Both the position numbers and the translations under genes were made by a program. From positions 870,501-934,500 of the forward strand of contig BLAL01000053.1 in the NCBI GenBank assembly GCA_015698045.1: a DNA stretch of 64,000 nt, written 5' to 3'. Of the stretch, positions 50,422 to 63,000 are shown piece after piece. Below the pieces are notes generated by a model. That model made no database searches and was not told where the DNA came from. It saw nothing but the letters and a program-made list of their open reading frames with translations. Origin of the DNA: Rhizophagus clarus. Its lineage: Eukaryota; Glomeromycota; Glomeromycetes; Glomerales; Glomeraceae. Position 1 is the first letter of the stretch, and each line of letters starts with the position of its first letter.

Positions 50422-52250
50422 GTAGATCAAATATTTGACTTATAATCCATTTAAAAAATATATGTATAGATCTAACAACATTCTGTTAGTAGATATTTGT
50501 TGTTTGTCATGATCTCGGTGACGATATTTTAGAAGTTTGTTAGTACTATAATATTATTTTAATAAATGTAACAATAAAAGCGTTTCATGTAGGAGGAAAA
50601 AAAATAAATAATGAAATAGAATTTATTGTAATTTATCTACTTAGTTAATTAAATAATAAAAAAAATGTTAATAGCTAAAAGTGTGCGAAGGATAAATTTT
50701 TCAACATATTTTCGTATTTTTATTAAAGAAAATAAAATTTAAAAATATTAATAAAACAAATGACGGTTAATTGACAAATAAAAATTATCAGCAACTATAT
50801 TATAGCAATATCTCACTTGAATATGAAATTACGTATACAGTATATCGGAGTAATTACATGTTAATATGTAATAAGATATTGTTAAAATGCCAGAAAACAC
50901 AAAGCTTGATTCAAAGGTATTCAAATACTAGATTGCAATTATTTGGATCTGAAAGTGCAGGTATCTGCACGAAAGAATTATAAACATTTGTTAAGCTTAT
51001 CTAAAAGAGTTTATTTTTTATTATTATTCCCTGATTAAAATTCCGGCACCCATGTTATATATACTGTATATGTATATCAATTTCCATCATCTCCTGTAAA
51101 CAACAAAGACTTTACTGAATTATTAATTATATCTCTTTTTAAATTGAAAATTTGATGTCATTTTCTACATTAAATTCTTTTAAATTACATTCTGCCACAT
51201 AATAAATTATGTTAATCGAAGCTTGAACACTACTATGACAATCACAATATAAACCATGTCTGGTATTATGATATTAAATCGTTAAATTTCATATAAAATT
51301 TTATAAATGTAAGCAAAGATTGAGATTGATTAAAAATCTTATGGTAAATGACAATAGGAAATTCTGTTGACTTATTATAATATCAAATTAAAATACACAA
51401 TTAATTTATTATAAATTAAATAACAATATAAAGATATGCAATGTATCTGATGTCTTCATTTATAAGTCGATTAGGAACCATAAAGTTATGAAAAATTATT
51501 ACTTCAGTTACATAATATTAAAAGCGATAGAAATTTTTTCATTCTCCTCTGTGCTATATTATATGCGAATCTTTTTTCCAAATCAGGTTATCATAATGCA
51601 GTGATATGTATGTGGCATAGTTTTCTATCTCTTCAATAAAAAATTTAAATTTAATTCAACAACTCGAGTAAAAAATTTTCTGAGTACAATGATTTATTAA
51701 CACTGTAAAACTGAATATAATGCACCATATATAAAGCAAATAAAATTTATTAAATGAATAAATTCTTAATTTTGTTTCAAGTACGGGGAAAAATGTCTCC
51801 TACAGATTATTCATAATCATTTTAGTGTGCAGTAGTATAATAGATGCATAAATATATTTGCTATATAAACCACAACAAATAGAAGTTTTCAATACTCTTT
51901 CATTGTAATTCCATTTCTCGTAATGTAAATGCATCAATGTAATCAAGTCAAGAATATTCTGAATATAGATGATACATATGTATAACTTACTATCTTACCT
52001 TTGAATCTTTGATTATACCATTCATAGTATGCTTTGTGGCACATTGACTAGTATAATATTCCATAATAACACGGATATTAAAACCAGCAGTTCCATTTAC
52101 AAGCTCAGTCAACAACAAATGTTATCTGTTCTAAACCATATCTCGGTGGAAACTTTACTATCCTTTATTTGTTCTCTCTCCTTTAGGATTATTATGAAAG
52201 GAATGGAATCTAAAAATATAAATATACAATAAAAATAGGTTAGAAGACTC
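50422..52250. other. Intergenic, nothing recognised
   Basis: Short frames (50771-50983, 52029-52232) carry no known motif. AT-rich throughout. Confidence 0.4.
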
Positions 52251-52259
52251 GAGTACTCT

Positions 52260-52560
52260 AAATAAGCTCGCAGAAATGACAGATTCAAGCTCTCATGCCC
52301 ACTATCAACTAACATTAACGATATATCGTGAGTGGTCAAACTCGTGCAGAGGTACTGTCAATTAATAATAAGACATGAGACCCACCCACCAAAGGGATAC
52401 GGGCCCCACATACAAAAGTCTGCGACATAGCTTGAGATTTGTGGATCTCATTAAGTTAACCAGACTATCTGAAGAGGAGGATAACCAAAGCACACTAGGT
52501 GCACAACTCCCTTATACATCCCAGCTTAGCCAATTCTACTTACCAAAATGACAAAAACAC
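52260..52560. other. GC-richer island of unknown origin
   Basis: About 300 bases with a clearly higher share of G and C (for example GGGATACGGGCCCCACATAC near 52395), bounded by very AT-rich DNA. It contains no open frame of note. It could be part of a retroelement UTR or a foreign insert; no ends or repeats were identified. Confidence 0.3.
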
Positions 52561-53590
52561 TATGTTGTTATCACCATTGGTTATACTTGAATAAAATAAA
52601 CTTCCAATATTTTAAAGTGTTTTACAAATTTAATAAATGTTAAAGTAATTTTAGAATTTGATAATATATATTTTTAACAAAAAATGTAGGGTTAAAAATT
52701 TATAGCAAATATTTTTGAAAATAAAATAAAACATTTTCTTTTGAGAAATACATATATAAAAATAAGATAAAAAAAATAGTAGTAAGATAATTTTTTTTTT
52801 TTTTTTTTTTGATTTCTTGAAAGAAAAAAATAAAAAAGTTCTTCTTCAAGTGAAAAATATATGTAAATATCTTTATTTCTTGAAAGAAAATAAAAAAAAT
52901 AAAATAAAGAAACTTTAAGAGAAGTATTTTAAAAAAGACAAGACAAAAACTTTTTCATTGAGAAAAAAAAAGTAAAAAAGAGTAAAAGAAGTAGCTATCT
53001 TTATAGTCTATAGGAAACTTCTTACCACGGGATCACTAAATTAAATGAGTCATAGTTATTATTATTATGTAAGATTTATTTTTACGCGTTTTACGCGAAA
53101 AACTTTGCAATTCGCAAATGATCTGTGCTGCGGATTTACATATTAAGTAATCCAGACCAAAATCTATCGAAGACACAGTGAGTTGTGAAATTTCAACACA
53201 TGAGTAACAACAACAACTTCAGCATAAAAAATTACTAATATTAATAAATTGCGATAATATTAAATTTACTTCCTTTAACAACTGCCACTCTTTTCTAATT
53301 CAATTTGTAGATATGGCTTATGTGTAAAATTTTTCGAAGATAAACTTACCGCGCCACCACCCTCGGATGCATAATTCTGGTCTGCTGACCATTTGGAGCT
53401 GAATCAGATGTAACAATAAAACTGGTTCCAAAAAAAAATAGTCTTTTTTAATCATTATTTCAACACAGCCATGTCCTTCAAATACTGTAGTAATTGTACA
53501 ATATCTCAAATATACTGATTATTTGACGAAAGTTACTCGTGAATAGAAAAAACGAAAAGTTTTTAAAGTTAAATATAATACTCATTTGAA
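52561..53590. other. AT-rich intergenic with long A/T runs
   Basis: A long T-run (about 52791-52810) and repeated TTTCTTGAAAGAAAA hairpin words (about 52812 and 52872) are visible; no gene. Confidence 0.4.
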
Positions 53591-54715
53591 GATTAATATT
53601 GTTCTAGGCCCCTAGTATTGAGAAACCTCACTGATCCATGAAGTAATTAGTAAAAGTGGGTTCAACCTATTTTATCAACTGTTGACAAGGACATGTTGTT
53701 GAAACACTAAAAAAAGTATGTGATTCAATTACTTCGCAATTCAAACTATTTTTCAAGGATTATAAGAATACCTTTAAAGATTCTTAGTAAATGAAAAGTC
53801 GGTTACATTATAAATGATGATGAGTTAAATTATTGCGAAAAAGAAGTTACTTCTAATGATGTCATAAGGCTATTTGAAGATATTTCTAACGCTCTCCCAA
53901 ATTGAATTATTCGGAATACTTATGATATAGTAATTGATGAAACAAACATTTTTAAACAACCTATCAATTCTGAGCTTGATGATGAATACAAACTATAAAG
54001 AAAAGAGGCGTGTTCATAGCTTTTATATAGCGCTTACCTCTTCCGATTCATTCTTTTTTACTGGATTAAAATTATAAGTCCATCTTATAATCTTATTTGA
54101 TCGCAATGTAAAGGTTTATAATTCTCTAATTCACATTATTGTCTTGTTTGACATATCAGATTGGAAGATAAAATCCCGTATGTTGTTGGAGATTTGAATA
54201 GGGAAGAAGCTGAGAAATATTTTGAAAAGCATGTTCTACCCTCATATGATATGTGACTCACTGAAGGCATCTATCAATATATACTGAGCGCTCATATGAT
54301 GTTATTCGTTGTTTAAAAAAGAATGCAAAGGACTCAAAGGACAATTTGACAATAGCGGATATACGCATGTTAGATATATTAAAGAATACCAAAATTTATG
54401 AGGGAAAATTTAAAGCACAGATATATCATATTCTATTTTAAGATGAATATTTTTGATTGTTAACTAGTTCTAATGTTAAACAAATTATTTATAGATAACC
54501 AATTTCAGCATACAATAGGCTAAAGTATGATTTTTATCCTAAGAAATTAAAATATCAAGGCATATTTTAGATGATTTTGTTGAAACGATCGGTTCTAAAC
54601 AAGTTGGTTCACTTTTAGATTATAATTTTTGCACTGCCAGTCAACGGCATAATTTTCAACGACATCATTTACCCTTCGAAAAATATTAGGAGTACATAGA
54701 TCTTATTTTTTTTTT
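53590..54715 (+). pseudogene. Decayed protein gene, possibly an NTPase/Crinkler-type gene
   Basis: Fragments in several + strand frames read as protein. VVETLKKVCDSITSQFKLFF lies near 53695-53755. LNYCEKEVTSNDVIRLFED and YDIVIDETNIF lie near 53820-53950. VVGDLNREEAEKYFEKHVLP lies near 54185-54245. The (G)DL.REEA..YF wording resembles the late part of P-loop NTPase modules attached to Crinkler-type proteins in Rhizophagus, as I recall them. Many stops and frame changes show it is dead. No Walker A motif was located, so the family call is weak. Confidence 0.3.
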
Positions 54716-55047
54716 ATTTTATTTATTTTATTTTGTCTTATAATTTAACAGTAATACAAGCATACACACACGATTCAAGATACAGTACATATTCTTATAT
54801 GTAAAGAAACAATATAGGGTTAATCATCTATTAACTATGGAAAAAGACCATCCGATATACTGAACGCATTTCGGAATCAAAAAAAAAAAACGGGAGGGGG
54901 TAAAGGGAAACGACAAAATAAAAGGGAAATATAAAAATGCAAAAATATGTCACTAGATAAAAATTAGCGCATAAACACCAAATCAATACCTATGAATACT
55001 ACGAATGCTAACTTAACTAAAATTATATGGGAAGACTAACAGTTTCA

Positions 55048-55209
55048 TCAGATCCGCTTTATTAGTGTCTTGTTAGTCGAATGAGATGTTAGCGGGACCT
55101 TTGCACCTTTGCTACAGGGTTTGACAAAGAAGTAACTTTCTCTTCTTTGAATTCCTTTTTGGAACGGGCAGAATTCTTTAATATCCAGCTGAGCAGATTT
55201 TACTTGAAG
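55048..55209 (-). pseudogene. Candidate isolated terminal exon (54 codons)
   Basis: On the - strand a strong acceptor (TTTTTTTTCTTTAG, 55210-55223) precedes an open frame from 55209 to TGA at 55048-55050. It encodes a basic text with CPFQKGIQRRE and VKPCSKGAKVP. Composition is clearly less AT-rich than around it. No upstream exon was found, so it may be the tail of a lost gene or of a transposase. Confidence 0.25.
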
Positions 55210-55223
55210 CTAAAGAAAAAAAA

Positions 55224-55610
55224 ATTATTATTGGTTTAGATGTCACGTGAGCTTGTAAATTAAAAATGAAATAATAAATTTGTCATACGGTATATAGGCT
55301 AAATGATTCGTGAAACACTAATTTTTGAAGATCTAACGAAAAGCAGCCTAGTGTGGTGGGCAATAATTGATATCTTCTTAGTGAATATTAATCATTTATT
55401 TTTACCATGAAACCATTTCTATATGCAAGTATATAATAAATTGTTGGAATTCTCAAATAATCAAGTATTATAATTACTGAAGAATAATTCTCGGAATCTA
55501 ATAAATGATATAATAATATTTAGCGCAATAAACCCGAGCACTAAAAAACAAGAATAATTAATATACTGTATAAAACGTTTTCGTGTATAACAGTATAATA
55601 TCATGTAATT
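55224..55610. other. Intergenic, nothing recognised
   Basis: AT-rich, no gene. Confidence 0.4.
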
Positions 55611-56170
55611 TACTTTTTAGATGATAATGTATCGATAAAAGCTTCAGAAAAAAATTTAATTGGAAAAAGTTGTTTTCAGATTTCTTTATTTTGAATATTA
55701 TTCTTCCAAATCCAATAACTGTGGAACGGAATATAGTTCTTTGCTTAAATATGATGTTTTTACATATGCGTAATTTTTTGAATCCACATACTAAAATCTT
55801 ATTTATTAAGACAGGTTCAAAGCTAAATGGTATACAATTTAAGCTTTATGTTAACCAATTGTAAACTAATTTTTTCAGTATCCGATTCTCTAAATTCAAT
55901 ACCACCAAAAACTGATTTTCCTAAAAAATGGAATATATCTCTTTAGAAATTAAGTGAATATTTATCTTTGCTTTATATTAATAACTCTTACCTGAAGATA
56001 TAAACGAAAGAATTTCTAACTAATGTTTAGGATTCTGCCAAAATTGCATAAATAATGCTATGCGACCATATGTCCTGAGTAGTGACAATATTCTTAGTTA
56101 CGTTTTTTCTAATACATCGCTTTACTATTTAGACAAATATAAAAAGTTATTAAATATGGTGGGGTAAAAG
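55611..56170 (+). pseudogene. Possible decayed gene of unknown family
   Basis: A 64-codon frame (55670-55864) and later fragments (LPEDINERIS near 55992; AMRPYVLSSDNIL and TSLYYLDKYKKLL near 56055-56150) read like protein and share a strand, but stops separate them. LPEDI..RI recalls the start of F-box domains; the rest is unrecognised. Confidence 0.25.
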
Positions 56171-56795
56171 ATGAGAAGCACACATTTTTATTTTTAAATA
56201 AGCAAATTTCGTTAAGTATACCAGGTTTCTCATATTTGTCTGGGATGCAACATGGACAACGTAGAGGCAAATTTAATTTTTAGTTAATCGAAAATAGCTC
56301 GAAAACAAGGACATTTTCTGTGCTTGACTGCAAAAAATAACAAAACTTGAAATTTTTTTTTTTTTTGACAATATCTGGAAGTCATGAGCTAACTGTATGT
56401 ACTAAGCCAAACTAACCTTTTTTTTAAAAAAAAAAAAATTTGCCACGAGCACCGATGCTCATAATAAGACACATCACATGTAATGAAGTAAATAAATTTT
56501 AATAAATAGCTAAATGCAGTATGTATACAATTATTCATGAAACATCTCATGCAAACATTCACAACAATGTTAGCGTTTTAATATTATTATCGTTTTAAGA
56601 TAGTATTTTCTAACATTATCGGTTATGTAATAAAAACAAACATTCAGCATAATAAATAAGCCTTATAAGCCTATATTAAACTGTAAGATACGTAATGTAA
56701 TTATAAACAAATTATGTAATTTGTAATAAGATAAAAAGTATTCATATGATATATGAAAAGTTAATGAACCATAAATGGAATACTGGAATGATTTA
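56171..56795. other. Intergenic with a T8A13 tract
   Basis: A perfect T-run/A-run pair at 56418-56438. No gene. Confidence 0.4.
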
Positions 56796-56799
56796 AAAC

Positions 56800-56945
56800 C
56801 TGTTGTAACCAATTAACCGGTTACAATAACCCGATTAATTGGTTGTATCCGACTGCAGATATTTTAACAAAGAAATTTCATTAAATATTGTGATCATCAT
56901 TTTGCTTGTACGAGCCGTGAAACCAATTAACCGGATTATTGACAT
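56800..56945. repeat. Inverted and direct copies of AACCAATTAACCGG
   Basis: AACCAATTAACCGG near 56808 faces CCGATTAATTGGTT near 56832 across about ten bases, forming a hairpin with one mismatch. A third, direct copy lies near 56921-56935. About 150 bp upstream of the F-box gene, so it could be a MITE remnant or a regulatory repeat. Confidence 0.45.
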
Positions 56946-57033
56946 TCAATTTCTAAATTTGGTTAGTAAAAAACCAACGTTCCGAAAAATTTCATCCAAG
57001 GTTTCTTTATAAATTTATTTAGTTTATTTCGTC

Positions 57034-57090
57034 TTTTTTTTTAAAAAAAAAAAGAAAAAAAAAAAATTAGAAAAAATTTATTTAAAATAA
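57034..57090 (+). promoter_or_regulatory. T9A11 tract directly upstream of the F-box gene
   Basis: T-run 57034-57042 followed directly by A-run 57043-57053, then further A-rich sequence up to the ATG. Such poly(dA:dT) tracts commonly exclude nucleosomes in fungal promoters. The regulatory role is inference from position. Confidence 0.4.
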
Positions 57091-58518
57091 ATGTCGCATC
57101 TTATTGAAGATTGTTTAAGAATTGTCATTTTCAAATTGCAAGATGATCCAGATTCCTTATATTCGTGCATTCTGGTCAATAGACTTTGGTGTCGAATAAC
57201 TGTACCGATATTATGGAAAAATCCTCTTGCTTTTAATAATATTTCACATGACAAATTTTATGTCACAATAATTAACATGTTATCATCATCATCAAAAAAA
57301 CTTTTATTTATAAATAAAATTGTACTACCTTCACCTACGACCTCAAGACGACCTTTGTTCAATTATCTTAGTTTCTTATCACAAATTTTACCGGATCTTA
57401 TTAATGGAATCATAGTTATGTTAATTAAGGATGAAATTATGGATTTTCAAAAAAGATTATTGGAACGAGAAATTTATGGATTACTTATTAATAATTGTAA
57501 GAATATTATAGGTTTTCATTGGCAAACAACTTTACCTTTATTTGAATTTTCAGGATCTTTCACTTGCTTTTCAAATCTAAATTTTTTGACTATAGATCTT
57601 CGATTCATTAATTCAGTGTCCTTATCTGGCATGGCTCAAATTTGTCAAAATATTGAAGATTTAAATTTATGGTATTGTGATGGAGATATTTCTGGGTTAC
57701 CTAAACTTATTGACGCTCAAAGAAATTTAAATTCTTTATTTATATATTTCAAAGATGTTCAAAAACAATGCACTCAGTTAAGTAGTGCAATCAAAAGAAA
57801 AGCTGCAAAATTAACCAAACTTATCATAAAACCTAGTATCGCTTCAATCTCACCTAAATTTCTTTCATCATTAAAAAATTTAAAGTATTTGGAGCTTAAT
57901 AATGATAACGATTATGAATTTTATAACGAAGGTAAAGAAATGCAAGAATGGAAAAAATGTTTATCTACCGTTACTTTTCCGGATCTTCAATATCTTAAAA
58001 TTGCATATTTACCATATTATATTGATTACAAGTTGATCGAAAAATCTTATGGAAGCTTACTAGAAATTGATATATGCCGTAGATATGAATACCAAAATTC
58101 TGTATATAATTGTGAATTAATTAAAGCGATCGCAAAATATTGTCAAAGGATTAAGAAGTTAACAATCGATGCTGAACCTGATAATTCTAATGAAATAGGA
58201 GATATGTTATTAAATTGTTCAAAATTAGAAACTATCGATCTTTCGGCAAAAAATGATGAACAAATTATTTGTGATAAATTATTAGAAATTATGATTAATT
58301 TTTCACCAAAAAATTTAGATAAATTTTCATTTAATGGTTATTGGATATTTTCGGTTGGAGGTTTACAATCTTTTTTTGAAAATTGGAGGAATAAATTTTC
58401 AATTGAATTCAACATTTATTTGGGAGATGATAGCTGGATTACTGATGAACACGAAATTATTATAGAGAAATATTTAAACGAAGGAATAATTAAAAAAACA
58501 AATTATTTTTCATTATAA
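57091..58518 (+). CDS. F-box / leucine-rich-repeat protein, single exon (475 aa)
   Basis: The frame is uninterrupted from ATG 57091 to TAA 58516-58518. Residues about 3-45 are a fungal-type F-box (LIEDCLRIVIFKL..., SLYSCILVNRLWCRITVPILW). The remainder is a series of irregular leucine-rich repeats (FTCFSNLNFLTIDL, NLKYLELNN, FPDLQYLKIAYL, CSKLETIDLS). F-box proteins bridge substrates to SCF ubiquitin ligases through Skp1; the LRR part would bind the substrate. This family is greatly expanded in Glomeromycotina. The start directly opens the F-box, so it is secure. No membrane segment or signal peptide is evident. Confidence 0.92.
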   Translation: MSHLIEDCLRIVIFKLQDDPDSLYSCILVNRLWCRITVPILWKNPLAFNNISHDKFYVTIINMLSSSSKKLLFINKIVLPSPTTSRRPLFNYLSFLSQILPDLINGIIVMLIKDEIMDFQKRLLEREIYGLLINNCKNIIGFHWQTTLPLFEFSGSFTCFSNLNFLTIDLRFINSVSLSGMAQICQNIEDLNLWYCDGDISGLPKLIDAQRNLNSLFIYFKDVQKQCTQLSSAIKRKAAKLTKLIIKPSIASISPKFLSSLKNLKYLELNNDNDYEFYNEGKEMQEWKKCLSTVTFPDLQYLKIAYLPYYIDYKLIEKSYGSLLEIDICRRYEYQNSVYNCELIKAIAKYCQRIKKLTIDAEPDNSNEIGDMLLNCSKLETIDLSAKNDEQIICDKLLEIMINFSPKNLDKFSFNGYWIFSVGGLQSFFENWRNKFSIEFNIYLGDDSWITDEHEIIIEKYLNEGIIKKTNYFSL

Positions 58519-59190
58519 CCAAACATTATTTTGATTATGTATTAAATTTTCTTTTTTCCGTTTGTTGTATATTGTAAGTTAATAAATAAAATCAATTTAG
58601 TGACCAAACAATTACGCCTCAGTCTTTTTCGTTTGTATGCGTTAATGTGAACAATAAATTTGGAGGCACTTTAGCCGATGTTGATGACCGCTTATCTAAT
58701 CTTTTGTTTTGGTAACGACACTAAGAAGTCTTTGATTGAATTATTATATACAAAACAGACTTCAATTTTTATAAAATGACATGCAGATATACGAATAAAA
58801 TGCCAGTATGTTTCGTTGAAATTTCTCGGTCGCACAGTTGATCTGCCTTATCACGTGTTTTCACGTGACAATAAAATATTTTTTTATTTTTGAGTTAGGA
58901 CACTATTTATTTATTTCTTTTGGAATACTTTCGAATATAATGCGTGTGCCATAATGCAAATACATTTTTATGAACAAAGAGAATTAATTCCTTTTTCTAT
59001 TTTACTAGTAAAGTCAAGTCGAGAAACAGCTTCTCCTTATGAACTTGAAACTCTTTCCAGAAAAGATTATAATTTATTTAATGAGTCTTATTTGATTATT
59101 TTACTTGTTTTATTCAATTATACATTTTTTTAACTCTTTTAAAGCCTAAATCATTTTAAACACATTTAATACATTTACAAGTATGTATAA
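58519..59190. other. Intergenic downstream of the F-box gene
   Basis: No frame of note. Confidence 0.45.
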
Positions 59191-59192
59191 AT

Positions 59193-60065
59193 AGGATGAG
59201 CTCGCAACGTATCCATCTTCACAGGTTTACCTAATGGTAAGCTGTTAGCTTGAGTCCCTATGTAGTGTGATGTGTCCGCTGCTAGTGAGTATTTTGTTTT
59301 GATCTTTTTTGATTTAGGTTTGAATGCTCCCTTTGATGGTGAAGGGATATCTCTTTTGACCTCGTATTCTTCATATGTGATTTTAACATTTTGAGAGTGT
59401 TCGTCTTGAGTAGGCTTTACTATATGTTCTTAAGTCATGGGCTTCTGGAATCTTTTGGCCATTCTGTTCTTACATTTGATCCAATTGATCTCATAATTGC
59501 ATGGCGAACCTTTGATAACATAGTTCTGAAAATGCACCATTTTATCGCATGCATTGAAAAGGTCAGCTTCAGACTCAAATTCAATTATGAATTTGTCAGG
59601 GGACTGCCAGAATATATGCTTAGGATTCTGTGCTACATAAGCTTCATGTATGATGCTTGGTGATATCAGTTCGTCGAATCTGATGAAAATCTCTCTGAAT
59701 TTTTTCCTCAGCACTAAGTCTGATTGTTTGTTAATTTCAATAGACCATGTGTTTCTGAGGATTTTACATTGATCCGCATCTTTAAAAGTGATGAAAACTG
59801 TAACAGTAGCTGTGTTGTTCTTCGAGGGTTTAATACCAGATTTCTTGATGAAAAATCTGCGCGATCCAATAAGTTTAAGAATTGCCTGCTCTAATTCATC
59901 TCAAGTTATATGTTTAGGCATATGTAGTATTTTGAATTCTTTTGAGGATACCCTTTGGCCGTCGAAAAGATAATATGTTTTCAGTTTCAAATTCATGAAA
60001 GGGTGATCTCTGTATTTATGGTTAAAAATTCGCACCATATGTAACATTCCTTTGTAGGACAAATT
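59193..60065 (-). pseudogene. Retrotransposon ORF1-like pseudogene
   Basis: One - strand frame runs from about 60065 to 59193 with only two stops inside: a TGA in HIT*DELEQ (near 59900) and a TAA after QKPMT (59430). Text includes YYLFDGQRVSSKEFKILHMP, RRFFIKKSGIKPSKNNTATV, NPKHIFWQSPDKFIIEFE, DLFNACDKM and a Lys/Ser/Pro-rich tail. Composition is much less AT-rich than its surroundings. The wording resembles proteins found many times in Rhizophagus genomes upstream of LINE ORF2, as I recall them; no ORF2 follows here. The two stops are single-base changes, so the copy is not very old. Confidence 0.5.
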
Positions 60066-63000
60066 TTTAAATAATTAGGAGTATTTTAAATTATATCATT
60101 TTAATATTTGTTAGATTTTTAAAATTTAAAATAGCTATTATGTGATAAACTCTAAAAATTTTGAGTTTAAAATATTTCTCCAACCAATACATTCCTAATC
60201 TTATTTTTATCCATAGACCTATTTTATCTGTGCATTTCATATTTAACATATTTGCATCAGTTATAGCCAATTTTTCTTCATGCTTTGGATCTTAAATATA
60301 AATTAAAGGTCTAATTTTGGAAAATACAGAACTTTTAATATCATTTCTTTCTTAAACATTCATAATATTATTATACTAAAAAATATGAATTTGATCCATT
60401 TTAAGAAGGTTAATTTCTTTTGAATAAAAATGAATGAATAAAAGTAGAATTTTTGTAAATAGTATTTTTAAATTTGGGAAAATATGTGAATGAAAAATGT
60501 GATGTTATACATGTTATATATAATTTTTAGTGTATCATTAATGTTAAACAAATAAGTTAGGGAGAATATTCTGTTTTGATTATTAAAATGATCACACAAA
60601 GCCAGAATATTATTTACAAAATTACATTTCTTCTATTGATAACTTTCAAAAATTTTGATCATTTCCATTTTCTATAGAAATTAGTGTATATAAATGGAAA
60701 TAGCTAACAATCATATAAGAAATCAAAGCTAACTTTCTTTTACCACAAGAAACCTTTTTTGTAATCATGAAGAGATTTTATGTATTATATGTTCTAAAAT
60801 AGCATAATTTAATAATAAAAGGAGATATGTAAGGTCATAATAAAAATTAGTTTTTATAGTAATGATATTAAGATAATAGTAATAAAAAAAAATTCTGCAA
60901 AAATAATAATAAAATAAATAAATTTTATCAGAGAAAAAAGTGTTTTTTTTTCTAAATTTAAAAGTTAAGAATATAAGAATATTAATATAATTTGTGTATA
61001 GCATTTAAACCCTTCCTTTGCAATTCTTTTTTTTATAGATTGAAATAATTTTCTCAGAAAAATGTATTACCCATATTACATTCTTTATTCATATTTTTTA
61101 GGGTATCACTTTACACCTAATAAACTATATTAACATATTAGTGTAAGAATGTAAAGATGGTAACAATATAGTTGAAATGGAAATATGATTATTCTTTTTT
61201 ACTGAAGTATAAAATTTTATTAGAGGTCCAAGTAGAAAAATGATCTTTTGACCATTGAAATACAGGAAATATCAAAAAGTAATCCAACTTTTTGCAAGAA
61301 AGTTTTGGACTTTCTTTAAGATTAATGAAAGTAATTGGGAAATACCAATAGTAGGTCCAAAATCAACAGTAAACTTTAGACCATATTTGGAATATTATTA
61401 AATTGTCTAATTCTTGATTACTGTATAATTTAAAGCAATATATATTGTTTAATAACATAATCCTGCTCTGTTGTAAGAAGGCTATTCTTCTACCATTGTA
61501 ATTCACTAAATTAAGTTGATCAGCTGTTTGTATAAATGTTAAAGTTATCTCAAATAGTTTTTGTTACTAGCAATATATATAATTCACAATTTTCTGTAAG
61601 AATTTGAATAACTGTTGCTAATTTTCCTTTTCCTTTTTTTCTATATGTTCCTTCTAACTCCTATCCTAATCAGATGCCAACTTATCATCCATTTAACTTT
61701 CTCTTTTTTCAAGCAGAAATCTCTTCTTATAGATTGATTCCTCCGTCTTGTTAATTCTTAATTCTTTGATAAAAAGAAAAATATCATATTCAATTTTTTT
61801 CATCTTATATAACTTTGAAAATTGTAAAAATATTTTAATAGGGTACTAATCAAATACTAATACATTTTCATTAACCAATTTATAGAGCAATTCAGTTAGA
61901 GAATTAATAGAGCTTATTATCAAAATAGTTAATAACTATAATTATAAAATTGTTAACAACCGCTGGTGCATCATTGACATCGGATATAAGTTCCCAGTCC
62001 TTTCGCTTCAATACTCTTTAAGAAGAGTTGATATTTGTATTGTTGTACAAATATTTATTTATAATATTTTATGATTGCCATTATTCTTTTCAATAATTTA
62101 AGCTTATGGAATTTTTGATAATAAAAAATATTGACTGTGACATAAAAGTAAAAGAAATAATTTTAAAAGATCCTCGTAATTTAATTTATGCTATTTCAGT
62201 GAAATGCCATGTGATATAGAAACCCAATTTTCTGCACTATCAGTAGGAATGTCAGTTTTGCATTTGTAAAGTTTATTTCTTCACGATACAAAAACATCAT
62301 TGTCATGCAGAGTGGTCGATTTTGCTAACAAAATATTTATTTCAAGGCCATATCAATAAAATATTTTTAAATTCAAGAATAACTAATATGGAGACTTCTC
62401 TTATTAATAACAAATTATAATTAAACTGTATATAGTTAATTAATTAGCCTAAAGTCTTGAATCTAATTTGTAAATATTGTTTAGGATTTCCTCTGTGATT
62501 ATAGCTGATATGAATAAGAAATATACCAAGTCTTGACATTATTTTGTTAATATATTTTTTTCACATTAATAAATTAAATATATTATTATTATTATTGCAT
62601 ATTGATATAAAATAAAATGTGATATTAAATGTGTAGTAAGTTGATCATGATGTATTAAAAATATTACTCCTTATAAAGATACATTGTTTAAAATCAATGT
62701 TGCTTACTACACATCTATTCCAAATTTTTGGTCCAGTAATAATTATTGATTTGATATGGACATTAAAAAATTTATAATAATAGTAAATATAATAAACTTA
62801 TGCCAATATAATTTATAAATTGTTTCATATGTCATTATTTTTTTATCATCAATGAACTACAGAATCTACTAAAAATACATCAATAAACCTTAGAATCAGT
62901 TCAATCAGTTCAAAGTAGTTTAAGTCATCATTTACTATTGACCCAGTCTTTATTTATTTGGGACTAAATTTAATGACGATTTATCCTCTGATTGTCTAAA

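Noticed and set aside
59391..59663. 90-codon + strand open frame
   Set aside because: Antisense of the ORF1-like pseudogene, whose frame runs much further on the - strand.
60765..61004. 79-codon - strand open frame
   Set aside because: Low-complexity Tyr/Phe/Leu/Ile text from A/T runs without any motif.
61960..62035. GC-richer patch as a possible small RNA gene
   Set aside because: No box motifs, stem or flanking signals that would support an RNA call.
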